NCBI GenBank assembly: GCA_945926705.1
Contig: CAMEMA010000038.1
Location: forward strand, 1 to 7,624
Length of the DNA: 7,624 nt
Direction of reading: 5' to 3'
Source of the DNA: an uncultured Clostridia bacterium
GTDB lineage: Bacteria > Bacillota > Clostridia > Oscillospirales > Acutalibacteraceae
The position numbers and the translations under genes are program-made. Position 1 is the stretch's first letter. Each line of letters opens with the position of its first letter. The notes beneath the pieces are model-generated. The model made no database searches and was not told where the DNA came from. It saw only the letters and a list, made by a program, of their open reading frames with translations. Of the stretch, positions 1 through 6,311 are shown one piece after another.

Positions 1-753
1 TTAATGTTTTTATTTCCCCTCATTTCAAATAGTATTACATATGCTGAAACACAAATTAAAAACTCTAATTCTAAAACATCTAACGAAACTGAAAAAATTA
101 ATGTTGATTTTGCTTTTTCAATAGGAAATGACTGTGTTTGCGCAAAATATTTGAGAGAAAATAATTTGAGGTTTCAGTCTTCTCCATTGGATTGGATGTT
201 TGATTACTCTCTTAAAACTGTTAATCATCTATTTAAAACCGAATTTAAAGATTTTTTTAAACAAATAAGAGTTAATAATAAAAAAGAACTTTACGGAAAA
301 CTTTACGTGTATGATACAAAAAATCATATAGAAAGCCACAACCATTACATGAAAAATGTTCCGTTCGCTCAAGAAAGAAAACGTGTTGACAGTATGATGA
401 AAAAAAGAGCTGAAAGTACAATAAATACTATAAAAAAGTCAAAATCTGTAGCTCTTATAAGTCACCGAAATAATTCGGATAAGGAATTTACAGAATTTAT
501 AAAAGAATTTGGTAAAACATATCCAAACAAAAAAATTTATCTAATAAATATTAAACACGGAAAATCCGAAACACCCGAAAAAAGAATTATTTATAACAAA
601 GATAATCTTAAAGTAATCGAATATAAATTTATAAACGGAGGGAAAAAATATCCTAACTGGTACGGAAATCCCAATGGATGGGCTCAAGTCATGAAAACTA
701 TACAGCTGAGTGAAAAACATCAACCTTTGCCTTCAAAAAAATTCCATGATTAA
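1..753 (+). CDS. Exported DUF1796-type papain-like cysteine peptidase, 5' end outside window
   Basis: Seen: an open frame runs from the window edge to TAA at 751-753; the first ATG is at 4-6 but the preceding codon (TTA, Leu) is also open. Counting from that ATG, residues 1-14 are hydrophobic and end in ITYA before ETQ, which looks like the end of a signal peptide whose charged start lies upstream, so the true start is probably outside the window. Residues 35-64 carry the pattern FAFSIGNDCVCA...SSPLDW, and a late WYGNPNGW sits at 219-226. Known: DUF1796 proteins (putative papain-like cysteine peptidases) share an S-[LI]-G-x-x-C start, an S-x-P-[FL]-D-W block and a C-terminal W-x-G...W. Inferred: Cys44 is the candidate nucleophile and a His in SHNHY (111-115) a possible partner. 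Substrate unknown. The linker at 15-32 is Asn/Lys/Ser-rich. Export by the general secretory route is likely. A terminator follows 25 bases after the stop. Confidence 0.72.
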   Translation, partial: LMFLFPLISNSITYAETQIKNSNSKTSNETEKINVDFAFSIGNDCVCAKYLRENNLRFQSSPLDWMFDYSLKTVNHLFKTEFKDFFKQIRVNNKKELYGKLYVYDTKNHIESHNHYMKNVPFAQERKRVDSMMKKRAESTINTIKKSKSVALISHRNNSDKEFTEFIKEFGKTYPNKKIYLINIKHGKSETPEKRIIYNKDNLKVIEYKFINGGKKYPNWYGNPNGWAQVMKTIQLSEKHQPLPSKKFHD

Positions 754-778
754 ATTTATTAAAAAATTTTAAAAATTT

Positions 779-803
779 CCACCGGAATACCCGGTGGTTT
801 TTT
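779..803 (+). terminator. Rho-independent terminator of the DUF1796 gene
   Basis: A 7-bp perfect GC-rich stem, CCACCGG (779-785) with CCGGTGG (791-797), closes a 5-base loop and is followed by six T (798-803). It lies 25 bases after the stop codon of the plus-strand gene. Confidence 0.9.
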
Positions 804-838
804 CTGAGGATAATTAAACACTATACAACTACAATAAC

Positions 839-875
839 AAAAAATCTCCGCTTTACATTTAATGTAGTGCGGAGA
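839..875 (-). terminator. Rho-independent terminator of secA
   Basis: On the minus strand a stem of 7 pairs (TCTCCGC at 845-851 with GCGGAGA at 869-875) continues, after one mismatch and a G-T pair, through five more pairs to a 3-base loop. It ends in six T (complement of A at 839-844). It begins about 11 bases after the secA stop. The plus strand shows only AAAATTTTT after the stem, so it may also act weakly for plus-strand transcripts that pass the terminator at 779-803. Confidence 0.88.
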
Positions 876-885
876 AAATTTTTAT

Positions 886-3501
886 TTAATTTTCCGGAAA
901 CTGAATAACCCTTGAAGAACGAGTATCTATATTCAACTTGAAACATAAAAGCATTCTGACAGTATTTTCCCTAATGGATTCTATCATTGAATCAAACATA
1001 TCAAAACTTTCTACTCTATATTCAACAACGGGGTCTCTTTGACCGTAAGCGCGCAAATTAATGCCACGTTTAAGCTCTTCCATTGCGTCAATGTGATCCA
1101 TCCACTGTTCATCAACATTAGAAAGAAGTATTACCCTTTCAAGTTCCCTTGTGGAGGAATCTCCAAGAATTTCTTCATGTTTGGAATAAATTTCATGACA
1201 ACGATCAACTATGAATTTCTCAATTTCTTCTGCCGTCATTCCGAGTGAATCAACTGAATCACAAACTAAATCTTCGGGAGTAAGCACCCAACCCATGTAG
1301 TAACTCTTAAGACCTTCTAAGTTCCAGTTTTCAACCGAAATATCTTTGGATACATATCTTACAACAACTTTGTGAACAGTATCATCAATCATCTTTTGAA
1401 TTTGCTCACTCAAATCCTCGCCGTCCAAAACTTTATTACGTTGATCGTAAATAATTTCGCGCTGGCGATTTAAAACATCGTCATACTGTAAAACATTTTT
1501 ACGAATGGCAAAGTTCCTGCCTTCTATTTTTCGTTGAGCCGATTCAATAGAACGAGTCAACATTCTAGCTTCCAAAGGAACATCGTCTTCTACATTAAGA
1601 CGTGTCATCCAAGCTTGAAGCCTGTCTCCTCCGAAAAGTCTCATAAGGTCATCTTCAAGCGACAAGTAAAATCTACTCTTTCCGGGATCTCCTTGGCGTC
1701 CTGCTCTTCCTCTTAACTGGTTATCGATTCTACGAGTTTCGGCACGTTCTGTTCCTATAACATAAAGTCCTCCGCACTTTTTAACTTCTTCGGCTTTGCC
1801 TTTTATTTCATTTTTAAACTTTTCATAAAATTCATTATACTTTTTTCTGGCTTCAATTATTTTTTCATCTTCAATCTCAGAAAAACCAGTCGCTTCAGTA
1901 ATTACATCATCATTATATCCCAATTTTTTTAGTTCTGCGACCGCCATATATTCTGCGTTACCACCCAATTTTATGTCTGTACCGCGTCCGGCCATGTTGG
2001 TTGCAATTGTAATAGCTCCTTTTTTACCGGCCTGTGCTATAATTTGGGCTTCTTTTTCGTGGTATTTTGCATTAAGGACTTCATGTTTTATATCTTTTGC
2101 GCTAAGCATGACACTCAAAAGCTCCGATTTTTCTATAGAAGTCGTTCCCACAAGAACCGGTTGACCTTTCTTGTGACTTTCTATTATATCTTCAACAATA
2201 GCTTGATACTTTGCTTTTTGAGTTCTGTAAACAACATCAGGAAGGTCTTCTCTTATAACAGGCTTATTCGTCGGTACTTCAACTATGTCAAGCTTATAAA
2301 TTTCACGAAATTCTTCCTGTTCAGTCATAACCGTACCGCTCATTCCTGAAAGTTTTTTGTAAAGTCTGAAGTAATTTTGGAAAGTTATTGAAGCAAGTGT
2401 TTTGGATTCTTTTTCTACTTTGACTCCTTCTTTTGCTTCCAAAGCTTGATGTAAACCTTCATTATATCTGCGACCGTACATAATTCTTCCTGTAAACTCA
2501 TCAACTATCAAAACTTCTCCGTCTCTTACAACGTAATCTATGTCACGCTGCATTACTCCGTTAGCCTTTATTGCCTGATTTATATGATGCTGCAGGGTGA
2601 TATGTTCAGAGTCAGTAAGATTATCTATATTAAAATATTTTTCAGCCTTCTCGACACCAGATTTAGTAAGAGAAGCAGTCTTTGCCTTTTCATCCACAAC
2701 ATAATCATAATCGTTAAACAATTCTTCATTATCTTCTTTGGCGTTTATTTCCGCTACTTTTAACATTTTAAGAGTTTTGGCAAAATTATCGGCTATAGTG
2801 TACATCTCGGTCGATTTATCACCTTCGCCGGAAATAATTAAAGGCGTTCTCGCTTCATCAATGAGTATGGAATCCACCTCATCTACTATGGCAAAGTTAT
2901 GTTCTCTCTGTACTTTAGCAGCCTTGTTGGTAACCATATTGTCACGCAGATAATCGAAACCAAATTCATTGTTTGTCCCGTAAGTTATATCTGCAGCGTA
3001 AGCCCTTTTTCTCTCAGCTTTTCCGTAATCATTTATTATCAATCCCGTCTCCAAACCTAGAAAGCGATAAAGTTTACCCATTTGTTCAGAGTCACGCTTT
3101 GCAAGATAATCGTTAACCGTTACGACATGAACACCCTTTCCGCTAAGAGCGTTGAGATATGCAGGCAAAGTTTCGACCAAAGTTTTTCCCTCTCCTGTGG
3201 CCATTTCACTTATCCTTCCCTGGTGAAGGATTATTCCTCCTATAATTTGAACCGGGAAATGTCTCATACCCAGCACCCTATCTGACGCTTCTCTGCACAC
3301 AGCAAAGGCATCCGGAAGAATATCGTCAAGCGTTTCCCCGTTTTTTAAACGCTCTTTTAAAACGATTGTCTGCGAAGAAAGTTCTTCATCGGACATATTA
3401 AGATATTTTTTTTCCAAATTCAATACAGCATCACATATAGGTTTTATGCGTTTTAGTTCTCGTTTACTGTAATTTCCAAATAATAAATTTAAAAAACTCA
3501 T
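886..3501 (-). CDS. secA: Preprotein translocase ATPase SecA
   Basis: SecA is the cytosolic, membrane-associated ATPase that pushes unfolded preproteins through SecYEG. The 871-residue frame is complete. Visible motifs: Walker A ATGEGKT (101-107), Walker B DEVD (207-210) followed by SILIDEARTPLIISG, preprotein-binding region about 225-375, second nucleotide-binding fold with TSIEKSE (454-460), NMAGRGTDIKLGG (502-514) and QLRGRAGRQGD (595-605), and the helical scaffold/wing region ending in the conserved NVDEQWMDHIDAMEELK stretch (795-811). The C-terminus stops about 15 residues after the last helix, and the usual zinc-binding CxCx8C[HC] tail is absent, so binding through that tail to SecB or lipid is not expected. 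The start is ATG with AGAGGTGG at 3506-3513 just upstream. The gene stands alone, divergent from the acetyltransferase gene, with its own terminator. It looks intact and is probably the housekeeping SecA. Confidence 0.98.
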   Translation of the reverse strand: MSFLNLLFGNYSKRELKRIKPICDAVLNLEKKYLNMSDEELSSQTIVLKERLKNGETLDDILPDAFAVCREASDRVLGMRHFPVQIIGGIILHQGRISEMATGEGKTLVETLPAYLNALSGKGVHVVTVNDYLAKRDSEQMGKLYRFLGLETGLIINDYGKAERKRAYAADITYGTNNEFGFDYLRDNMVTNKAAKVQREHNFAIVDEVDSILIDEARTPLIISGEGDKSTEMYTIADNFAKTLKMLKVAEINAKEDNEELFNDYDYVVDEKAKTASLTKSGVEKAEKYFNIDNLTDSEHITLQHHINQAIKANGVMQRDIDYVVRDGEVLIVDEFTGRIMYGRRYNEGLHQALEAKEGVKVEKESKTLASITFQNYFRLYKKLSGMSGTVMTEQEEFREIYKLDIVEVPTNKPVIREDLPDVVYRTQKAKYQAIVEDIIESHKKGQPVLVGTTSIEKSELLSVMLSAKDIKHEVLNAKYHEKEAQIIAQAGKKGAITIATNMAGRGTDIKLGGNAEYMAVAELKKLGYNDDVITEATGFSEIEDEKIIEARKKYNEFYEKFKNEIKGKAEEVKKCGGLYVIGTERAETRRIDNQLRGRAGRQGDPGKSRFYLSLEDDLMRLFGGDRLQAWMTRLNVEDDVPLEARMLTRSIESAQRKIEGRNFAIRKNVLQYDDVLNRQREIIYDQRNKVLDGEDLSEQIQKMIDDTVHKVVVRYVSKDISVENWNLEGLKSYYMGWVLTPEDLVCDSVDSLGMTAEEIEKFIVDRCHEIYSKHEEILGDSSTRELERVILLSNVDEQWMDHIDAMEELKRGINLRAYGQRDPVVEYRVESFDMFDSMIESIRENTVRMLLCFKLNIDTRSSRVIQFPEN

Positions 3502-3651
3502 ACAACCACCTCTTATGGTATAATCAATATAAAAATGAAATTACTAACAATAATTAAGGATTAAAGTTATTGTATTTCAAAATAATAAAAAAATCTACCT
3601 AGAATCTTAAAATTTATTTTTTATACTTTACATTTATCCCCAACCTCAAAT

Positions 3652-3680
3652 ATTATATCATATAGTTTAGTGAATTTCAT
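3652..3680 (-). promoter_or_regulatory. Candidate secA promoter (extended -10)
   Basis: On the minus strand ATGAAA (3680-3675) lies 17 bases before TATAAT (3657-3652), preceded by TGA, an extended -10 arrangement. Transcription would start near 3645 and give a leader of roughly 140 bases before secA. The region is AT-rich, so chance matches occur; the perfect -10, TGN and 17-base spacing make this the best candidate in the gap. Confidence 0.55.
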
Positions 3681-3707
3681 TAATTTTTTTGAAAAATAAT
3701 TAAATTT

Positions 3708-3713
3708 TATAAT
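3708..3713 (+). promoter_or_regulatory. Possible -10 box of the acetyltransferase gene
   Basis: A perfect TATAAT stands about 50 bases upstream of the start codon at 3765. Only poor T-rich sequence is available at the -35 position and there is no TGN, so this is a weak call in an AT-rich gap. Confidence 0.3.
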
Positions 3714-3764
3714 AAAATATTTATTAAGATATATTTTACAACAATACTAAAGGAGATATTTATT

Positions 3765-4262
3765 ATGAAAAACTTCGACGAAATGTTCCATCTTATGCAA
3801 ATTTCTTTTCCTGAAAACGAATACAGAACATATTCAGATCAAAAATCTTTACTTAAAAATCCAAAATATCACATAATCACAAAAGAAAACGAACAAAAAA
3901 ATATAGTAGCTTTTTTGGCTTTTTGGTCACTGGGAGATTTTAATTTTATAGAACATTTGGCCGTAAGCCCGACTTGCAGAGGAAAAGGAACGGGCACAAA
4001 ATTGGTCTCCGAATTCATGTCTGAAACCTCAAAACCCATATTACTTGAAATAGAACCTCCTGTAGACGACATTTCAATAAAAAGAATGAAATTTTACGAA
4101 AAATTAGGATTTGTGCTAAATGAATATCAGTATTTTCAAATCCCCCTAAGGAAAAATCATTCTCCTTCGGAACTTAAAATAATGAGTTATCCTCAAAAAT
4201 TAAATGAAGAAGAATTTAACAATGTAAAGAATATAATATACCACGAAGTATATGGAGTCTAA
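3765..4262 (+). CDS. GNAT family N-acetyltransferase
   Basis: A 165-residue protein with the GNAT fold signature. A beta-strand pair at about 36-56 leads to EHLAVSPTCRGKGTGTKLV (63-81), the acetyl-CoA pyrophosphate-binding motif A with R72-G-K-G-T-G. Motif B follows as MKFYEKLGFVLNE (108-120). The family transfers the acetyl group of acetyl-CoA to an amine; the acceptor cannot be told from sequence. A C-terminal extension of about 35 residues follows the core (after QIPLR), with SPSELKIMSYPQKL, possibly a lid or dimer element. The start is ATG with AAAGGAG at 3749-3755, 9 bases upstream, which is a strong site. It diverges from secA and its stop codon overlaps that of gpsA on the other strand. 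It looks intact; the neighbours give no functional clue. Confidence 0.9.
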   Translation: MKNFDEMFHLMQISFPENEYRTYSDQKSLLKNPKYHIITKENEQKNIVAFLAFWSLGDFNFIEHLAVSPTCRGKGTGTKLVSEFMSETSKPILLEIEPPVDDISIKRMKFYEKLGFVLNEYQYFQIPLRKNHSPSELKIMSYPQKLNEEEFNNVKNIIYHEVYGV

Positions 4263-5224
4263 AATTCATTTTTTATACTTCTGAGAAATAATCCCGCAAT
4301 AGCTTTTTCGGGAGCTGTTTTTCCTGTAACCGATTCATAAACAGCTTTACATATCGGAAGTTCGACACTATATTTTTTCCCCAACTCTAAAATTGCATGA
4401 GAAGTTGGAACGCCTTCGGCCAATTTATCATAAGGCTTTCCTATAACGAGAAACTCACCGAATTTTCTGTTATTACTATGCGGAGAAAATAATGTCGCTT
4501 GATAGTCTCCGAGATGAGCAAGGCCATAAGCGGACATCTCACTTCCTCCCATAGCTTTTATCAGACGTGCAATTTCTCTGGTTCCACGAGACATAAGAGC
4601 TCCTTTTAGCGATTCATAATTCATACCATCGAGTATTCCGGCAGCTATTCCCATTACATTTTTAGCAGCAGCACCAATTTCATTTCCCAGCAAATCCGTA
4701 CCATAATAAAACCTTATGATATTACTTGAAAAATTTTCAACCAAATAATTTTTGACACTATTATTTTCTGAATCTATCACCATACAGTTCGGTATTCCTC
4801 CGGCAAAATCCTGTACGTGACCCGGTCCTACCCAAATAGCGATGTTTATTTTATAAAATATACTTTCTTTGATAACTTGAGACAAACGTTTACCGGTATT
4901 CTCTTCTATTCCTTTCATGCACAAAACAAAAGTTTTTTCGTTTAAATTTATACCTAAAGCATTTAAGCTTTCTGAAAATGTTCGCAACGATTGTGCACTT
5001 ATCGAGATAATTATTGTATTTGAAAATTTAAGACATTCCTCTAAATCATCAGTAACATTGATACTTTTCGGAAATTTTAAATATGAATTGCGACGCAAAG
5101 TTTTTATTTCTTGAAGATGGTGCGAATCTCTTCTGCCCCACATTTTAACTTCATGCCCTATTTTATCCAAGTACCACGCTATAAAAGACCCCCATCTTCC
5201 ACATCCTAAAACAGATATTTTCAA
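4259..5224 (-). CDS. gpsA: NAD(P)H-dependent glycerol-3-phosphate dehydrogenase
   Basis: GpsA reduces dihydroxyacetone phosphate to sn-glycerol-3-phosphate, the backbone of membrane phospholipids, in the cytosol. I start it at TTG (5224-5222), giving 321 residues that open with MKISVLGCGRWG, the usual GpsA beginning; AGAGGGG lies 5 bases upstream. The longest frame begins at GTG 5269, adding 15 residues, but that codon overlaps a TATAAT and has no ribosome binding site. Seen: Rossmann GxGxWG (7-12), MKGIEE (103-108) with the conserved Lys, KNVMGIAAG (188-196) with the catalytic-type Lys, and GLAHLGD (234-240) with the conserved Asp. Odd: the usual GPSxAxE block reads GPGHVQD (133-139) and the usual SRNR reads SNNR (250-253), so this is a divergent member. 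The protein has the normal length. It ends tail to tail with the acetyltransferase gene, with no terminator between them. Confidence 0.85.
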   Translation of the reverse strand: MKISVLGCGRWGSFIAWYLDKIGHEVKMWGRRDSHHLQEIKTLRRNSYLKFPKSINVTDDLEECLKFSNTIIISISAQSLRTFSESLNALGINLNEKTFVLCMKGIEENTGKRLSQVIKESIFYKINIAIWVGPGHVQDFAGGIPNCMVIDSENNSVKNYLVENFSSNIIRFYYGTDLLGNEIGAAAKNVMGIAAGILDGMNYESLKGALMSRGTREIARLIKAMGGSEMSAYGLAHLGDYQATLFSPHSNNRKFGEFLVIGKPYDKLAEGVPTSHAILELGKKYSVELPICKAVYESVTGKTAPEKAIAGLFLRSIKNEF

Positions 5225-5229
5225 ATTGA

Positions 5230-5236
5230 CCCCTCT
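5230..5236 (-). promoter_or_regulatory. Ribosome binding site deciding the gpsA start
   Basis: The minus strand reads AGAGGGG, then 5 bases, then TTG at 5224-5222. No such site precedes the upstream GTG at 5269-5267. This favours the TTG start and a protein beginning directly with the Rossmann strand. Confidence 0.7.
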
Positions 5237-5303
5237 TTTCAAATTGGCAATAATAAGATGATTATACACGAATTTAAATTTACGTTCACCGATTAAAAAA
5301 TAT

Positions 5304-5331
5304 TTTATAAAAAAACATTAATTATTTTCAA
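5304..5331 (-). promoter_or_regulatory. Candidate gpsA promoter
   Basis: On the minus strand TTGAAA (5331-5326) and TATAAA (5309-5304) are 16 bases apart, each one mismatch from consensus. A second, perfect TATAAT lies closer at 5266-5261 with a poor -35 (GTGAAC) and would give a leader of about 30 bases. Either would place transcription start downstream of the terminator at 5337-5360, making gpsA independent of the upstream gene. Confidence 0.5.
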
Positions 5332-5336
5332 ACACT

Positions 5337-5360
5337 AAAAAAGTCCGGCAAAACACCGGA
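5337..5360 (-). terminator. Terminator of the interrupted exported-protein gene
   Basis: On the minus strand TCCGG (5360-5356) and CCGGA (5348-5344) form a 5-bp GC-rich stem around a 7-base loop, followed after one C by six T (complement of A at 5337-5342). It lies about 10 bases after the stop at 5370. Confidence 0.8.
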
Positions 5361-5369
5361 ACATTTCTG

Positions 5370-5912
5370 TTAATTATTGAAGAATAATTCTATACCAAAC
5401 AAAGAGCCGCTTGATCTGAGTTTCGGAATGGATACTCTCGGAATGCGTTTGTAATCATACAATTCATGAAAACGTTTTACTGAAATTATAGGATAATTAT
5501 TTTTTACCATTAATTCTTTAAGCTTCAAAGGATCCATTCCGATATATTTGGCTATAACTTCGACGCCAACTTTATTATCCGACTTTACGGTTTTGAAATA
5601 TTTTCCGAGTAAATCACCAAAACTGTACATAAGCTTATTCAAAGGGCGTGCGCACGGAGGAACTAAATTAAAAAAAGCATTGCACTCTTTGTATTTGCTT
5701 TCTAATTCTTAAAATACTTTATCAATCCTTTGATCGGAATATACGAGTGAAGACCGATATACCTCCAAATCCCATACTTTATTCGCTTCTTCAAAACCGC
5801 TTGACATTTCCAAAATAGACACATAATTCAACGATTTAACACTACCTAAAAATAAAAATATAGGTGACAAGCATAAAATCAACCTAGATAAATTTTTTAA
5901 AAATATCTTCAT
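5370..5912 (-). pseudogene. Small signal-peptide protein of unknown function, interrupted by in-frame TAA
   Basis: I do not recognise the family. Translation from ATG 5912 gives 67 codons ending at TAA 5711-5709. The same frame then continues without another stop for 112 codons (22 before a TTG at 5642, then 90) to TAA 5372-5370, so the two pieces read as one 180-codon gene with a single nonsense codon. The N-terminus has Lys/Arg residues, a hydrophobic stretch at about 11-23 and a possible cleavage site after SVKS (24-27), so it is exported or membrane-anchored. The part after the stop includes NLVPPCARP and a mixed helical region (EVIAKYIGMDPLKLKELM). The start has AGGAGGTGA 10 bases upstream and a good promoter; the second half has no ribosome binding site of its own at TTG 5642 or ATG 5630. 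A fresh nonsense mutation, strain variation or a sequencing error would all fit. The shared terminator after 5370 supports one original unit. Confidence 0.75.
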
Positions 5913-5951
5913 TGTTTTATTTTCACCTCCTAATTTTTAAATTGTAATATT

Positions 5952-5980
5952 ATGTTATCATTCTTTTGCTAAAATTTCAA
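5952..5980 (-). promoter_or_regulatory. Promoter of the interrupted exported-protein gene
   Basis: On the minus strand TTGAAA (5980-5975), a 17-base spacer and TAACAT (5957-5952) preceded by TGA form an extended -10 promoter. Start would be near 5945, and the leader holds AGGAGGTGA (5931-5923), 10 bases before the ATG at 5912. The expression signals of this gene are therefore intact although its frame is broken. Confidence 0.6.
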
Positions 5981-6066
5981 TATTTTTTAATATAATTTAA
6001 AATTCCCAATAATACAAATAATAATCTATAATATTTTAATATATTATTTTCTCATAATAATATTTT

Positions 6067-6096
6067 TTGATATTTATGTTAGAATATTGCTATAAT
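6067..6096 (+). promoter_or_regulatory. Distal ftsZ promoter candidate (P1)
   Basis: TTGATA (6067-6072), 18-base spacer, TATAAT (6091-6096), with TGC directly before the -10. Start would be near 6103, giving a leader of roughly 200 bases to the ftsZ start at 6312. The -10 is perfect and the -35 has one mismatch. Confidence 0.6.
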
Positions 6097-6208
6097 GTAA
6101 AATAATTTATTGATTTCATGTTGAATTAATCTTACAATAAATATTATTTAGATAACTATATTAAATTTAAATTATAATTAGAAATCACTACAGTTCACTT
6201 TTGTTAGT

Positions 6209-6237
6209 TTGATAAATTTATAAAGATATGTTACAAT
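6209..6237 (+). promoter_or_regulatory. Proximal ftsZ promoter (P2)
   Basis: TTGATA (6209-6214), 17-base spacer, TACAAT (6232-6237), preceded by TGT as an extended -10. Start would be near 6244 with a leader of about 68 bases. Each box is one mismatch from consensus, making this the best-spaced promoter in the window. Confidence 0.7.
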
Positions 6238-6311
6238 ATATGGTATTATAAGAGACAATTTATAAAGGGTTTTGTGAATTATAAAAGAGTTCATCAGGAG
6301 GAAGCAAGCTT

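Larger units (their letters stand above)
5932..6295. other. AT-rich divergent intergenic region upstream of ftsZ
   Basis: About 360 bases without a supportable gene, very rich in A and T. It holds one promoter reading left (5952-5980) and two reading right toward ftsZ (6067-6096 and 6209-6237). An all-A/T inverted repeat, ATATTATT (6041-6048) with AATAATAT (6056-6063), is followed by a T run; with no G-C pair it is unlikely to be an efficient terminator. A further loose match, TTGCTA (5966-5971) with TATAAT (5991-5996), has a 19-base spacer. I see no tRNA, riboswitch or repeat array. Confidence 0.6.

Noticed and set aside
2044..2349. 101-codon plus-strand open frame inside secA
   Set aside because: It lies antisense to conserved SecA sequence, has low-complexity Phe/Tyr-rich composition and no convincing start signals; it is a shadow of the coding strand.
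3516..3524. TGGTATAAT on the plus strand, an extended -10 match just upstream of secA
   Set aside because: It has no acceptable -35 at 16-18 bases, and the sequence is better explained as part of the secA leader on the other strand.
3869..4072. 67-codon minus-strand open frame inside the acetyltransferase gene
   Set aside because: It is antisense to the conserved GNAT motif A region and has no ribosome binding site; a shadow.
5647..5656. GC-rich palindrome CGTGCGCACG within the interrupted gene
   Set aside because: It lies inside the continuing reading frame (encoding part of PPCARP), has no T run and no second copy, so it is most simply coding sequence.
6041..6068. A/T-only inverted repeat followed by a T run in the ftsZ upstream region
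   Set aside because: With no G-C pairs the hairpin would be weak; such repeats are expected by chance in very AT-rich DNA.
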